A stretch of DNA of 64,000 nt, taken from Marinobacter bohaiensis (GTDB taxonomy: Bacteria > Pseudomonadota > Gammaproteobacteria > Pseudomonadales > Oleiphilaceae). The notes below the pieces were generated by a model. The model did no database searches. It was not told where the DNA came from and worked only from the letters and a program-made list of their open reading frames with translations. The position numbers and the translations under genes were made by a program. Numbering within the stretch: the first letter of the stretch is position 1; every line of letters starts with the position of its first letter. The stretch covers positions 1 to 64,000 of the forward strand of contig NZ_QGEH01000002.1 in the NCBI RefSeq assembly GCF_003258515.1, given 5' to 3'. Shown one piece after another: positions 9,273-18,467 of this stretch.

Positions 9273-9653
9273 ATGAAGAACATATATCAGTTTGAGCTAG
9301 AGTGCTTTGATTATCATCGATGGATAACGTCTCCTACAGAGAACGAAGACCATGGATACAACTGTTGTCCAGTCTGTGGCGGTGAGCTTAGCGGTTTTGA
9401 GAAGTACCGCCTTACTCGGAAGTTCAGTTTCCTTCTAGAGCCTGCTGAAAGAGTAAACTTCAAAAACAAGGTCATAGACGAAAAAAGATACTACATTGCA
9501 GTTCAGGACCGGATGGGGAACACCGTAGCTAGACAACCTCAAACGCATACTTGGGACGACGCCGTTTCTGTGGCATCGAAGCTTAAATCGATAAATGAAG
9601 ACGTACTATTAAAGCTTTTGAGAAGCAAGAATTGGTCAGTCTATACCAACTAG
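9273..9653 (+). CDS. Putative immunity protein of the displaced Rhs toxin
   Basis: 126 residues beginning MKNIYQFELECFDYHRW, with a zinc-ribbon-like CCPVCGG near residue 31-37 but no obvious second Cys pair. It follows the orphan toxin by 12 bases, with AGG a few bases before the ATG. AT-rich composition matches the toxin segment and contrasts with the flanking high-GC genes. The family is not recognised. Retention of an intact frame behind a toxin fragment that seems silent fits the known selection to keep orphan immunity genes against sister cells still deploying the old toxin (inference). Confidence 0.6.
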   Translation: MKNIYQFELECFDYHRWITSPTENEDHGYNCCPVCGGELSGFEKYRLTRKFSFLLEPAERVNFKNKVIDEKRYYIAVQDRMGNTVARQPQTHTWDDAVSVASKLKSINEDVLLKLLRSKNWSVYTN

Positions 9654-9896
9654 AGTTGTAAAACTGGCAGACAAAGGATACCGATCTGGATATCCCTTAC
9701 AGAGATAAGCTCTTGTAGCAAGAAATGACCGGAAAGGAGCTTGTAAAGTGACACGGGAACCTATTTGCAAATAACCTAAAGCCTCACGTCACCTTCGATA
9801 TTCTCTTGGCTCACGCTCCTCAGTCGGCGGAAGTCACGAGCCCCCGGTCCATGCTTCCGCTAGCCCTGGGGGAGAGCTTAAGTCCGTAAAGTAGCT

Positions 9897-9977
9897 CTAC
9901 CAGCTCGACCACCTGGGCACGCCCCGGGAAATGACCGACGCGGCTCACCAGCTGATCCGTTCCACGACCTACCGTGC
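9897..9977 (+). repeat. Decayed third rhs core fragment
   Basis: The segment aligns without gaps to 7366-7446 of the intact rhs (YQLDHLGTP region), offset 2531. The first 44 bases are almost identical, after which substitutions accumulate (ctagtctggtcc versus ctgatccgttcc). It no longer lies in an open frame. It is a scar of an earlier, now lost, displaced tip. Confidence 0.85.
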
Positions 9978-10034
9978 AACGATAAGCCGTTGGCGCAAGA
10001 CCACTGACACCATCCTCTTCATCTCACTACGCCC

Positions 10035-10066
10035 AAAAAGCCGCTCTCCCCTTCCAGAGAGAGCGG
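10035..10066 (-). terminator. Rho-independent terminator of the tannase-family gene
   Basis: On the minus strand CCGCTCTC pairs with GAGAGCGG around a 10-nt loop (10041-10048 with 10059-10066), followed by CTTTTTGGG. It lies about 60 bases after the stop of the minus-strand esterase gene. Confidence 0.85.
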
Positions 10067-10124
10067 AAACGTTCTGGCCGGTTTCTACATTCCGCGGCTG
10101 ACCGGCCTTTCCTGAGTTAACGCG

Positions 10125-12092
10125 TTACGGCAGGTAGGCGTATTCCTCCAGTTTCTCGCAGCTGTAGTTGTCGGCGTCGGTGGTGTCGGTGCCGCTCGCG
10201 CTGGTGAAGGCCGGGTAGTACGGGAAGTGGCAGACCGGGCGGCTGCCCAGTTCGTTGCCGCTGACGTCGGTGGACACCAGGCTGTCTTTCGGGGCGATGT
10301 CCTGCTCCACCCAGTTTTCCAGGGCCGTGAGCCAGTCGACGCTGGCAGTGTAGTAGCCGTGTCCGTGGCCGAAGCCGGGGATCAGGTAGAAGCTGTAGAA
10401 GTCGTTCACCACGCCCTCGTCGATGGTGATCGACGACTCGTCGTTCTGGGACACCGCCATGTTGGTCGTGGCGTCGTCCGTGCCCCAGAAGGGATTGGTA
10501 CCCAGGTAATCGGTGTTGTCCGAGAACTGGCCGATCATGCGCAGGTAGAGGTCGATGGAGTTGTACGGGGTGATCGAAACGTCGGCCGCCCCATGATAGT
10601 GGATGAGTTTGCCGCCCTGGCTGCGGAACGTCGAGTAGTCGACGCTGCTGGTGTCGATCCAGCCGGACAGTGTGGTGATGCGATCGATCCAGTTGGCCGG
10701 ATCGAAGTCCTGCAGGATGTCGGAGGGCTGGGTGTAGGCGCTCTGGGTGATGATGTTGTACTGGTCCTGGGAGGGGAAACTCGCCTGGAAGGCGTCGTAA
10801 GCGTCCCACTCGGAACCGAAATCTTCCTGATTCCCCAGGTTCTTCGATTCGTCTTCGGCGATCCAGATCCCGTCCAGCATCGGCCAGTGACCGTAGCTGC
10901 GCACGCCGCCGTCAAGCACCAGGCCTGTGGGCAGGTTATAGCGCGAGGTGATCCGCGCCAGGGTCTCGATCTGGGGATCGGACAGGCACGTCTCTTCATC
11001 GGACACGGCGTGGTCCGTGCTGGTATGGGCGCCGCCGGCACAGCGCATCGGGTTGGTGGCGTCATGAGCCAGCAGATCGTAGCCCTGATCCTGCAGGAGC
11101 TGGCGGCAGGCGCCGGCGTCACTGACCATGCCGTCGGCGGCTCCGTCCAGGGCCTCACCGCCATTCGCAGCCAGGCTGTCGTTCTCGCAGGCATCGACAA
11201 TGTACTGGGACAGCGCGCGGGTCTGGGTGCGGCTGATCCAGCCGTCACCGGCGTCCGCATCGTAACTGTAGCCGTTCACGCCGGCGGTCCGGGCGTTATA
11301 GAGCGTCTTGCCGTAGTCCATGGCGCCCAGGTGCATGGCTTCGGGGTTGTAGGCCGGGTAGCCGGCAATGACGCCGTCGTAGTCATCGGGGTAGAACTGG
11401 GCGGCGATCAAAGCCTCGTGCCCGCCCTGGGAGCCGCCCATGAAATAGCTGTGATCGGGCGAGGTCTGGTAATAGGCCCGCACGATGGCCGAAGCCGCAT
11501 CGTGGGTTTTCTTGATCTGCTCGCGCCCGAAGTTGCGCAGCGCCTCGCTGTTCCAGAGTTCGTTGGGGTCGCCGCCAATCGCCGGGGAGGCATGGCCACT
11601 GTCGCTGCCGAGCGTCGTGTAGCCCCGGGCCAGGGCGCTCTCGATACCGTTCTCCGAAGCGCGGTCGACAGAGGGGATGGTGCCGTCAAAGCCGCCACCG
11701 CCGTATTGCAGGGTCTTGTAGTTCCAGTCCGCCGGCAGCGCGACGTTGAAGTTGATGTCAGGCGTGGCGACCTCGACTTCATCGGCCGTGCCTTCGTGGA
11801 TCACTTCCGATTCCGTTTCCGGATGGATCTCGCCGACGACCAGGCAGTAGTCCACACCCGCCGAGGCGTCCGCCGCGGCCACCTGGCTGGCGGACGTAAC
11901 GGTGGCGCCCCCGGTAGCCAGGCCAATGTCGGAAGCGGCGATGGTCATGCCTTCCAACGCGGCGCAATCGTTGCTCGCCTGGTCGGCGTCGGACGAGTCG
12001 TCGTCCAGTACGCAGCCACCCAGGACCAGCGATACGCCGACGAGCGGGCCCAGAATGAAACCGGCTGTTCGGTGGGAATTCATCTTGTTCAT
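10125..12092 (-). CDS. Tannase/feruloyl esterase family lipoprotein
   Basis: 655 residues of the tannase family (alpha/beta hydrolases cleaving ester bonds of gallate, ferulate or related aromatic esters). The N-terminus is a lipoprotein signal with LGGC (Cys27) followed by an acidic stretch, so it is probably outer-membrane anchored. The nucleophile elbow is GGSQGG near residue 218; the Asp in HYHGAADVSITPYN and the His in PGFGHGHG complete the triad. Cysteines near both ends (NDCAAL, PVCHFPYY) match the disulphide that links the triad regions in this family. The substrate cannot be read from sequence. An AGAGGA lies 7 bases before the first ATG; a terminator follows. Confidence 0.88.
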   Translation of the reverse strand: MNKMNSHRTAGFILGPLVGVSLVLGGCVLDDDSSDADQASNDCAALEGMTIAASDIGLATGGATVTSASQVAAADASAGVDYCLVVGEIHPETESEVIHEGTADEVEVATPDINFNVALPADWNYKTLQYGGGGFDGTIPSVDRASENGIESALARGYTTLGSDSGHASPAIGGDPNELWNSEALRNFGREQIKKTHDAASAIVRAYYQTSPDHSYFMGGSQGGHEALIAAQFYPDDYDGVIAGYPAYNPEAMHLGAMDYGKTLYNARTAGVNGYSYDADAGDGWISRTQTRALSQYIVDACENDSLAANGGEALDGAADGMVSDAGACRQLLQDQGYDLLAHDATNPMRCAGGAHTSTDHAVSDEETCLSDPQIETLARITSRYNLPTGLVLDGGVRSYGHWPMLDGIWIAEDESKNLGNQEDFGSEWDAYDAFQASFPSQDQYNIITQSAYTQPSDILQDFDPANWIDRITTLSGWIDTSSVDYSTFRSQGGKLIHYHGAADVSITPYNSIDLYLRMIGQFSDNTDYLGTNPFWGTDDATTNMAVSQNDESSITIDEGVVNDFYSFYLIPGFGHGHGYYTASVDWLTALENWVEQDIAPKDSLVSTDVSGNELGSRPVCHFPYYPAFTSASGTDTTDADNYSCEKLEEYAYLP

Positions 12093-12614
12093 TGTTGGTT
12101 CCTCTGCTCCATGCTTTGTTCTTATTCGGTAATGGTTATTTCTTTTTTTGAATAGCTGGGCACACCTCCTTTAAGCTGTAGGATGACGACCGATTCAACT
12201 CACCTTCGGCGTATCGCTTCCCTCCAGTGCCACCCTTCCCTGTTTTCCTGACTTTTCTTCAGGCGAAAGAAGGCCCGAGCCATATCATCAACAACTTGAA
12301 AAATAGGGCTTTATCTATGGAAAGAAACGCACCTTGTGAATGAAAACAACGCTCAATCAGAATCGGGTCGGTCGATGGTTAGGTATTTTTATTATGTGAT
12401 TCGAGTATAGGTTCGAGCTCTTCGGGAAAACAAACCCGAATACGGAAACCCTTCGTTTCCAATTTGGAAAACAAAATCGAATGGCCTGGAGACGGTAGCG
12501 GAAGGGACTGGGAATAGACGTGAATGGCGCCGGAGAGCGGCGAGCAACCGCCGCTAACCGCATGATGAAATGCCGTTGGCGGCGCTGTTTCAGAATCCGG
12601 TGAGCCTGTGGACG
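12093..12614. other. AT-rich intergenic region upstream of the esterase
   Basis: About 520 bases of distinctly lower GC than the flanks. No convincing gene: a short minus-strand frame at 12357-12563 has no RBS or recognisable product. A 7-bp hairpin, AGCGGCG (12536-12542) with CGCCGCT (12549-12555), lies behind the DUF4202 gene without a T-tract. The esterase promoter is presumably here but I cannot place it. Confidence 0.5.
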
Positions 12615-13262
12615 TCAGGCTCCCGGCTCCGCAAGGGCTTCCTGAAGCAGGGCCTGCAAGTGCTCCGGTAACCCACCGGCCAGCTTCAGCGCCGCCTCAT
12701 GCCCCCGGGGCGACATCTTGCCCCAGGTGCGGCGCACGATGCGCAGCCACTTCTCGCGGTCGTAGTCGTCCTTTTTGTCGTAGAAATCCGCGAAGTAGCG
12801 CTCCAGGAACACCATGCAGGCCACGTCTTCCAGCAGCTGGGTGTCGGGGTCGTTGCGCAGTTCACGCTTGGTGAGGATGGTGGCAACGCGCTCGCATTCG
12901 TCGGCGGGGAAGCCGCAATCGGCCATGATCGACGCCGCGCGCTCGCCGTGGAAGCGGCCGCAGTCCTGGCGCCACTGGTAGTAGCCCTTGCGGCCTTCGG
13001 GGTAGTCGGCGCGCGGGCGGGTCCAGCGTTCAATGTGCTGGGCGCGACAGGCGATCTGCATCCGTGGCGACGGGTTTGGCTCCAGCTCGAACAGCCAGCG
13101 GGTCATGTGCTGGCTGTAGGCGTATTCCCGGGGCAGGTCCTGGTCATCGACCGTCTCCACGTTCGGGTCGGCGCGATTGGCCTGGTCGATGGCTTGCAGG
13201 GCGCAGGTCAGGGAAGCGGATTCATCCATGGGGAAACAACTCGGGTCAGCGTGTACCGCCAT
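12615..13262 (-). CDS. DUF4202 domain-containing protein
   Basis: About 215 residues with the DUF4202 pattern throughout: YSQHMTRWLFEL, ARAQHIERWT, YYQWRQDCGRFHGERA, LEDVACMVFLERYFADF and RRTWGKMSPRGHEAALKLA. The many conserved His, Asp and Glu residues resemble an HD-type metal-binding helical fold, but no biochemical role is established. Start is uncertain: an upstream GTG/ATG at 13295 is possible, and MDESASL at 13229 is the alternative; none has a strong RBS. It is close behind the GST gene on the same strand (about 48 bases from GST stop), so they may be co-transcribed. Confidence 0.85.
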   Translation of the reverse strand: MAVHADPSCFPMDESASLTCALQAIDQANRADPNVETVDDQDLPREYAYSQHMTRWLFELEPNPSPRMQIACRAQHIERWTRPRADYPEGRKGYYQWRQDCGRFHGERAASIMADCGFPADECERVATILTKRELRNDPDTQLLEDVACMVFLERYFADFYDKKDDYDREKWLRIVRRTWGKMSPRGHEAALKLAGGLPEHLQALLQEALAEPGA

Positions 13263-13310
13263 GGTAACCGCTGACCCGGGGACAGGCCACTTCACCGGCC
13301 CCGAACGACC

Positions 13311-13928
13311 TCAGGCCGCCGCCGAAGGCCGTGCCTTGATGCGGTCGTACCAGGCGCGCAGGTGCGTCTGATCCGGCTGGATGCGGATGTCGTTCACCTT
13401 GTTGAAATCGACGGTGGTGAAGGCGTTGATGTCCGCTGCGGTAAACTGGTCGCCGCAGATGTACTCACGCCCTTCCAGATGTTTGTTGAGGAAGTGGAAG
13501 AACTTGGACACGTTCCTGCCGCACTCCTCCCCCCACTCCCTGACCGGGTTCATGCGATCCTTGAAGTAGCCGGTGGTGTGCTGGAAGCACATGCCAGTGG
13601 GCAGGAAGAAAAAGAGCTCGATCCAGCGCAGCCATTGCTCCACCTGCGCCCGGCCCAGCGCGCCCTCCCCCAGCAACGGCGTGCGGTCGGGATGCAGCTC
13701 CTCGAAATAGCGGCAGATGGCCATGGTCTCGGCAATGCAGGTGCCGTCGTCCAGTTCCATGACGGGCACCTTCTTCATCGGGTTCATGGCGGCGAATTCA
13801 GGCGTCAGGTTCTCGCCCTTTTGCAGGTCGATCTGCACGAACTCGACGCCGTCCAGCAGGTCTTTCTCCGCCAGGAACATGCGAACGCGGCGCGGGTTGG
13901 GTGCCGTTCTGGTCTCGAAAATCTTCAT
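13311..13928 (-). CDS. Glutathione S-transferase family protein
   Basis: 205 residues with the thioredoxin-fold N-terminal domain (MKIFETRTAPNPRRVRMFLAEK, KVPVMELDDGTCIAETMAICRYFEE, containing the cis-Pro VP and the ET glutathione-binding pair) and a helical C-terminal domain (GDQFTAADINAF). Soluble, probably glutathione-dependent detoxification or isomerisation; substrate unknown. The start at 13928 is fixed by GAGGAGG five bases upstream; the reading frame is open further but without signals. Confidence 0.9.
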   Translation of the reverse strand: MKIFETRTAPNPRRVRMFLAEKDLLDGVEFVQIDLQKGENLTPEFAAMNPMKKVPVMELDDGTCIAETMAICRYFEELHPDRTPLLGEGALGRAQVEQWLRWIELFFFLPTGMCFQHTTGYFKDRMNPVREWGEECGRNVSKFFHFLNKHLEGREYICGDQFTAADINAFTTVDFNKVNDIRIQPDQTHLRAWYDRIKARPSAAA

Positions 13929-14017
13929 GGTGCCTCCTCGGCTCTGTTTGTTGTTGTGGTTCGGGAACAGCGATGACAGGCAGGAACCGCCTTGCGGAAC
14001 AGCCTGCCGCAAAAATC

Positions 14018-14803
14018 CTACCGTCCCAGAGACTGCCGCGCCCCCGGCGGAGCGTCAAGCGGCACCCACTGACTTTCCAGATAGCGTCGGATTTCCGCGA
14101 TGACCCAGTCCGGATCGTCCAGCGGCAGGTCGTGCCCGGCATCCGGGTGCAGGCGCAAGCTCCAATGCCAACGCTCGGCCATGGATTCGCTGCAGTACCA
14201 GTCGACGATCCGGTCCCGCTGGCTGGCGAGCACCAGCGCATCCGGCAACGGGCGTTCACCGGCCGGCCGGAAACGGGCCGCCGCCCAGAGTTGGCGGAAG
14301 GCGTTGCCGGCGCTGACCGGGCGCTGGATCTGGATGCTGTACCAGCGCTGGACCGTAGCGGGATTGAACTGACGGTTGGAACTCAGGGCCAGGATCTGCG
14401 CCTCGCGCTCGCGCACATCACGCAGGGTCAACAGGCGCACCAGCAGGGGCCAGATTTTCGGCCGCAACCGGTGCCACGGCTTGTTGAAGCCGCTGCTGGT
14501 GTTGATCAGCACCAACTGCTGGATTTCGCCGGCGGGTGCATTCTGGGCCCAGTCCAGCGCCACCATGCCGCCCATCGACAGGGCAATCAGGCCAAACGGC
14601 GCCGGGATATGACTGCACTGGCGCTGCACCGCGCGGCGAATGGCGGGAATATCCGCCGGACTGCGCTCGCGAAAGTGCGTGCCGGTGCCGGGCAAGTCGA
14701 CGGTGTGGAACTGGTGTCCGGGGAAGCTGTCCCGCAGTCGCTGGGGCAACACCCCCCAATGCGCCTGCTCCCGGGTCAGGCCCCGCAGGAGTATCCAGTG
14801 CAT
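14018..14803 (-). CDS. Alpha/beta-fold hydrolase
   Basis: 261 residues starting MHWILLRGLTREQAHWG, with the nucleophile elbow LSMGGM, an Asp in LASQRDRIVDWY and the His in DAGHDLPLDDPDW, a complete Ser-Asp-His triad. The substrate class is not evident. GGGAGG precedes the start by 4 bases, and the start lies only 8 bases after the M14 peptidase stop, so the two genes form an operon. A longer frame to 14833 would overlap the peptidase and is not favoured. Confidence 0.85.
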   Translation of the reverse strand: MHWILLRGLTREQAHWGVLPQRLRDSFPGHQFHTVDLPGTGTHFRERSPADIPAIRRAVQRQCSHIPAPFGLIALSMGGMVALDWAQNAPAGEIQQLVLINTSSGFNKPWHRLRPKIWPLLVRLLTLRDVREREAQILALSSNRQFNPATVQRWYSIQIQRPVSAGNAFRQLWAAARFRPAGERPLPDALVLASQRDRIVDWYCSESMAERWHWSLRLHPDAGHDLPLDDPDWVIAEIRRYLESQWVPLDAPPGARQSLGR

Positions 14804-14811
14804 GCGCCTCC

Positions 14812-15912
14812 CTAACCGGGATCCCGGTACCAATGCATGATCGCCGCTTCCCTCAGCATGGGCTCCTCAGCGGCACTCGGCAACCAGTTGCCGTGGTTCG
14901 CCGCCGCGCGCAGCAGGAAGTCGATAAAACTCAGGTGCGAGCGCAGTACCCGCTGATGGCGATGCGGCACCATGGGGTTGAAAAAGCCCTCCAGCCGCAG
15001 CAACTGCCGCGGCCGCTTACGGATCCAGCGCCAGGACCCCATTTCCAGGGTCAGCGGGATAAAGCCGCCGGATTCGGCACGATTGAAGGTTTTGTAGAAG
15101 TAATCCCAGAGATCACCGTGGGTAAGGTAATGCCGGGACTGGGGTTCGAACGCGTAGGTGTGATTTGGATACGCCTGCTCCCACAACAGCTTCAGGGCCA
15201 GCACCGAAGCGATCTTGCGCATGGGGCGCCGGCGGTAGGCGTAGGGAAACCAGATCTGGTCCTGCCAGCCGAAGCCGGAATGGCAATCCAGCGCCAGACT
15301 GAACGGGCGTCCCGGCAACAATTCCCGGATCACCCCTTCCAGGGCCCGGTTTTCCACTTCCATCCCCTCGTCCGGCGTGCCGGTGTACCAGGGCAGACGC
15401 CGGGACAACCGCTGACCACCCAGAAACGGCGTGCTGCGCCCCTGGGCCTCGATGGGTGCGTTACGCATCAGATCGACGCCGTTGGGGTTGGAGCGCTGGT
15501 TGAGGAACATGCCGCCGGGATTGAGGATCGGCAGCAACGTCACCCGGATGCGACCGAGCAGGTCTTTCAGCTCCTGATCCCAGGTGATCCGGTTCAGCAG
15601 GCTCTGCAGCCAGGCGATGATGACCTGGCTGCCGATGCGCTCCAGGCCATGCACGCCGCCCACCAGCAACAGCGCCGGTGCGTCCGGTGACGCCGTGCCG
15701 ATGTCGATCCGGTAGAGCGGCAAAGTGACGGCTTTGAGTTGGACCCGTTCCACCACCCGGGTTTCCACCCGCGCCGGCGCTTCCACCAGCAACCGTTCGA
15801 GCCCGATCAGCTCCGGCAGGTAATCGCGCAGCAGGCGGCGTTGGTGCTTGTCCCGCGACGCCTGCTCAAGCGGAATGGCAACGTGCGGCGTCAGGTCCCG
15901 CAGTTCGGTCAT
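14812..15912 (-). CDS. M14-family zinc carboxypeptidase
   Basis: 366 residues with the M14 metallocarboxypeptidase signatures: GGVHGLERIG (HxxE zinc ligands), LPILNPGG, NPNGVDLMRN (substrate-binding Asn-Arg), DCHSGFG (third zinc ligand His) and a catalytic-type Glu in LTLEMGS. No signal peptide is visible, so a cytoplasmic role in trimming peptides or amide-linked compounds is likely. Preferred substrate unknown. It heads a two-gene unit with the alpha/beta hydrolase downstream and is divergent from the diguanylate cyclase. Confidence 0.88.
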   Translation of the reverse strand: MTELRDLTPHVAIPLEQASRDKHQRRLLRDYLPELIGLERLLVEAPARVETRVVERVQLKAVTLPLYRIDIGTASPDAPALLLVGGVHGLERIGSQVIIAWLQSLLNRITWDQELKDLLGRIRVTLLPILNPGGMFLNQRSNPNGVDLMRNAPIEAQGRSTPFLGGQRLSRRLPWYTGTPDEGMEVENRALEGVIRELLPGRPFSLALDCHSGFGWQDQIWFPYAYRRRPMRKIASVLALKLLWEQAYPNHTYAFEPQSRHYLTHGDLWDYFYKTFNRAESGGFIPLTLEMGSWRWIRKRPRQLLRLEGFFNPMVPHRHQRVLRSHLSFIDFLLRAAANHGNWLPSAAEEPMLREAAIMHWYRDPG

Positions 15913-15958
15913 AGCGCTTCCCCAAGGCAGGTCTGGAGCCCAGAGGCTATCAGGCGCA

Positions 15959-16010
15959 GACTACAGATTGATGACGCCGGGCCTGCGTGTCGGGCCATTT
16001 AACTGTAGTC
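15959..16010. repeat. Inverted repeat in the peptidase/diguanylate cyclase divergent region
   Basis: GACTACAG (15959-15966) and CTGTAGTC (16003-16010) are perfect complements 36 bases apart. The 9-mer CGGGCCATT occurs near 15990 and again near 16063. Either may be a regulator site for one of the divergent genes; nothing identifies the factor. Confidence 0.35.
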
Positions 16011-16113
16011 AACATTTACTGACTTACCTATTATGGCCCATAAGGATCGAACAACCATCGTCTCGGGCCATTAAGCCGTTACGCTCGCAGGCGTCTTCAG
16101 GGACAACGGGACA

Positions 16114-17823
16114 TTGAACCTCAAGAGCCGATTTTTCCTGCTGGTCAGCGGGTTGATTATCGCTGCCTCGCTGGCGACGTGGGCGGTTTTCCAGCGTATC
16201 ACCGAGGACATCATCGAACGCTGGGGCGCCAACATCGCCGAGATTCAGGTCCGTTACGACAGCTCGCGCCTGCTGCAGAACATCGAGCGGGAACTGGGCC
16301 TGGCGCGCCAGATGACCGACTCGGAAATCATCCAGCGCTGGGCGCGCTATCCGGACGACCCCTTGCTGGAACGCGCCGCCATCGAAGAGATGGAGCGCTT
16401 CCGCCAGAACTTCGCCGGACGCAACTACTTCCTCGCCCTGCGGGATTCCGGCGCCTACTACTACAACAATGCCGACAACGAGTTCGCCGACCGCCAGCTG
16501 CGCTACAACTTGAATCCGGACACCCCTACCGACGCCTGGTTCTACCAGCTCATCGCCGAAGGGCGCGAGTTCCACCTCAACGTCAATCCGGACGAGTCCC
16601 TGGGCGTCACCAAGCTGTGGGTCGATGTGCTGCTGCGGGCCAATGACCGGATCGTGGGGGTGGCCGGCACCGGTATCGACCTGGATCAGGTGCTGCAGAA
16701 AATCGTCGATCTGGAGCAACCGGGCATCAACACCCTGTTCGTCGATGCCAACGGCGCCATCCAGCTCTATCGCGACCGGCGCCTGATCGACTACGCCAGC
16801 TTCGTCAAACCCGAAGGCCAGAAGAAGACCGTCGACCTGCTGCTGGACCGCCCGGCTGACCGCGCCTGGCTGGGCAACACGCTGCGCAGCCTGAAACAGC
16901 TGGACAGCCCCGACCACGGCGTTCACACCGGGTTCGTCCAGGTCGATGGCCGCCGCCACCTGGCGGGCATCACCTACCTGCCATCCATTGGCTGGTACGA
17001 GATCACCCTGCTCGATCTGGACGTGGTGCTGCCCATGGGCAACTTCGCACCGTTGCTGCTGGTGTTTGCGCTGACCCTGCTGCTGAGCCTGGCCGCCTTC
17101 CACGTCGCCCTGCGGCGCCAGGTGATCGATCCGGTGGTGGCGCTCGAGTCGGCGATGGAGCGCCTGCGTACCGGTCAGCCCCTGCCACGCAACCTGCCCG
17201 AGCGGCCGGATGAAATGGGGCGGCTGGTGACCCACTTCGAACGCATGGCGGACAGCATCCACCGCCACACCCGCGAGTTGGAGGATACCGTGTCCGAGCG
17301 CACCGAGGCCCTGCACCGCCTGGCGCGCAAGGACGCCCTCACCGAACTGTTCAACCGACGCGGCATGAACGAGTTGCTGGACGAAGAGATGCACCGTCTG
17401 CAACGGGAGAACCGGACCTTCGGGCTCATCTGGCTCGACATCGACAACTTCAAGGGCGTCAACGACCGTCTCGGCCATGCCACCGGCGACCGGGTGCTGC
17501 AGCGGGTGGCCGCCTGTCTCAATGCCAGCATCCGCCCCTACGACCACGCCGCCCGCTGGGGCGGCGACGAGTTCCTGGTCATCCTGGCGCCCTGCGACAG
17601 CGAGTGCCTGCAAGGCATCGGCGAGCGCATTCGCCAGAGCCTGGAAGCCAGCCCCGAAGCGCCGGCCATCACCGTCAGCATCGGCGGCGCCCTGGCCCAA
17701 TCCGACGACACCCTGGAAGCCATCCTGTTGCGTGCGGATGACGCCCTCTACCAGGCCAAGGAAAACGGCCGCAACCAGTTCTACGTGGCACAACAGGAAG
17801 CGCTGGTCCGGGTGGGCGGATGA
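16114..17823 (+). CDS. Membrane diguanylate cyclase (dCache/HAMP/GGDEF)
   Basis: 569 residues: an N-terminal anchor (LLVSGLIIAASLATWAVF), a ~290-residue periplasmic sensor domain of Cache type, a second membrane helix (FAPLLLVFALTLLLSL), a HAMP linker, a short coiled coil and a C-terminal GGDEF domain. The active site is intact (RWGGDEF) and an RxxD inhibitory site (RPYD) lies five residues before it, so the enzyme should make cyclic-di-GMP from two GTP and be product-inhibited. The start is TTG at 16114; it is required to keep the anchor helix and no ATG precedes residue 68. The ligand sensed is unknown. Confidence 0.92.
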   Translation: MNLKSRFFLLVSGLIIAASLATWAVFQRITEDIIERWGANIAEIQVRYDSSRLLQNIERELGLARQMTDSEIIQRWARYPDDPLLERAAIEEMERFRQNFAGRNYFLALRDSGAYYYNNADNEFADRQLRYNLNPDTPTDAWFYQLIAEGREFHLNVNPDESLGVTKLWVDVLLRANDRIVGVAGTGIDLDQVLQKIVDLEQPGINTLFVDANGAIQLYRDRRLIDYASFVKPEGQKKTVDLLLDRPADRAWLGNTLRSLKQLDSPDHGVHTGFVQVDGRRHLAGITYLPSIGWYEITLLDLDVVLPMGNFAPLLLVFALTLLLSLAAFHVALRRQVIDPVVALESAMERLRTGQPLPRNLPERPDEMGRLVTHFERMADSIHRHTRELEDTVSERTEALHRLARKDALTELFNRRGMNELLDEEMHRLQRENRTFGLIWLDIDNFKGVNDRLGHATGDRVLQRVAACLNASIRPYDHAARWGGDEFLVILAPCDSECLQGIGERIRQSLEASPEAPAITVSIGGALAQSDDTLEAILLRADDALYQAKENGRNQFYVAQQEALVRVGG

Positions 17824-17944
17824 CAGGGTCGCAATGTCCGTCATCTTGCTGTCATACAACGGATTGGTCAGGATAGGAGCTCAACGAAAGAGCGCATCGC
17901 GCCTCGGCTAACGTGACGCGACACCTGTCAGGAGGAGCTATCCC

Positions 17945-18409
17945 ATGCGTATTCGGCCGGCCACGATCGAGGATGCCCCGGAAATCGCCCGCCTGTCCCG
18001 GGCGCTGGGTTACGCCAGCTCGACCGAACAGATCCTGGCGCGACTCGATGGCCTGCTGGGCCAACGTGACCGGTTCATCGCCGTCGCCGACCTGGGCCAA
18101 CAGGCCTTGCTGGGCTGGATTGCCGTCGAACGCCGCCTGCTGCTGGAATCCGGCGAGAAGGCCGAGATCGTGGGCTTGATCGTCAGCCAGGACCGGCATC
18201 GCCAGGGAGTGGGCAGCGCACTGGTCGACGCCGCCGAAGACTGGGCCCGGGCCCTGCACCTGCCAACCCTGGCGGTACGCTCCAACGAAGCCCGCATCGC
18301 CTCACATCCGTTCTACCAGGCGCGCGGCTTCGAACGCGCCAAGACCCAGCATGTCTACATCAGGACACTGGACCGGGAGAGCCGACACGACCACGCCATG
18401 ACCCCTTAG
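17945..18409 (+). CDS. GNAT-family N-acetyltransferase
   Basis: 154 residues starting MRIRPATIEDAPEIARLSR, with the acetyl-CoA pyrophosphate loop DRHRQGVGSAL and the final HPFYQARGFERAKTQHVY. Transfers an acetyl group to an unknown amine. AGGAGG lies nine bases before the ATG. It is followed after 58 bases by the nitroreductase gene on the same strand. Confidence 0.88.
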   Translation: MRIRPATIEDAPEIARLSRALGYASSTEQILARLDGLLGQRDRFIAVADLGQQALLGWIAVERRLLLESGEKAEIVGLIVSQDRHRQGVGSALVDAAEDWARALHLPTLAVRSNEARIASHPFYQARGFERAKTQHVYIRTLDRESRHDHAMTP

Positions 18410-18467
18410 CACCGCACGACCGCCAGCCGGTCCGCGCTCGCCTTCCACTCGCAAAAGGAACTGACGA

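Larger units (their letters stand above)
9654..10124. other. Non-coding degraded end of the Rhs island
   Basis: No credible gene is seen. It contains a core scrap (9897-9977) and, near its right end, the terminator of the minus-strand esterase gene. The stretch 9680-9890 has no recognisable match to the other parts of the island. Confidence 0.6.

Noticed and set aside
1-10120. Prophage or transposon origin for the Rhs island
   Set aside because: No integrase, transposase, att-like repeats or phage structural genes are visible; the repeats are explained by rhs core duplication.
12357-12563. 68-codon frame in the AT-rich gap upstream of the esterase
   Set aside because: No RBS, no recognisable motif and codon use unlike the neighbours.
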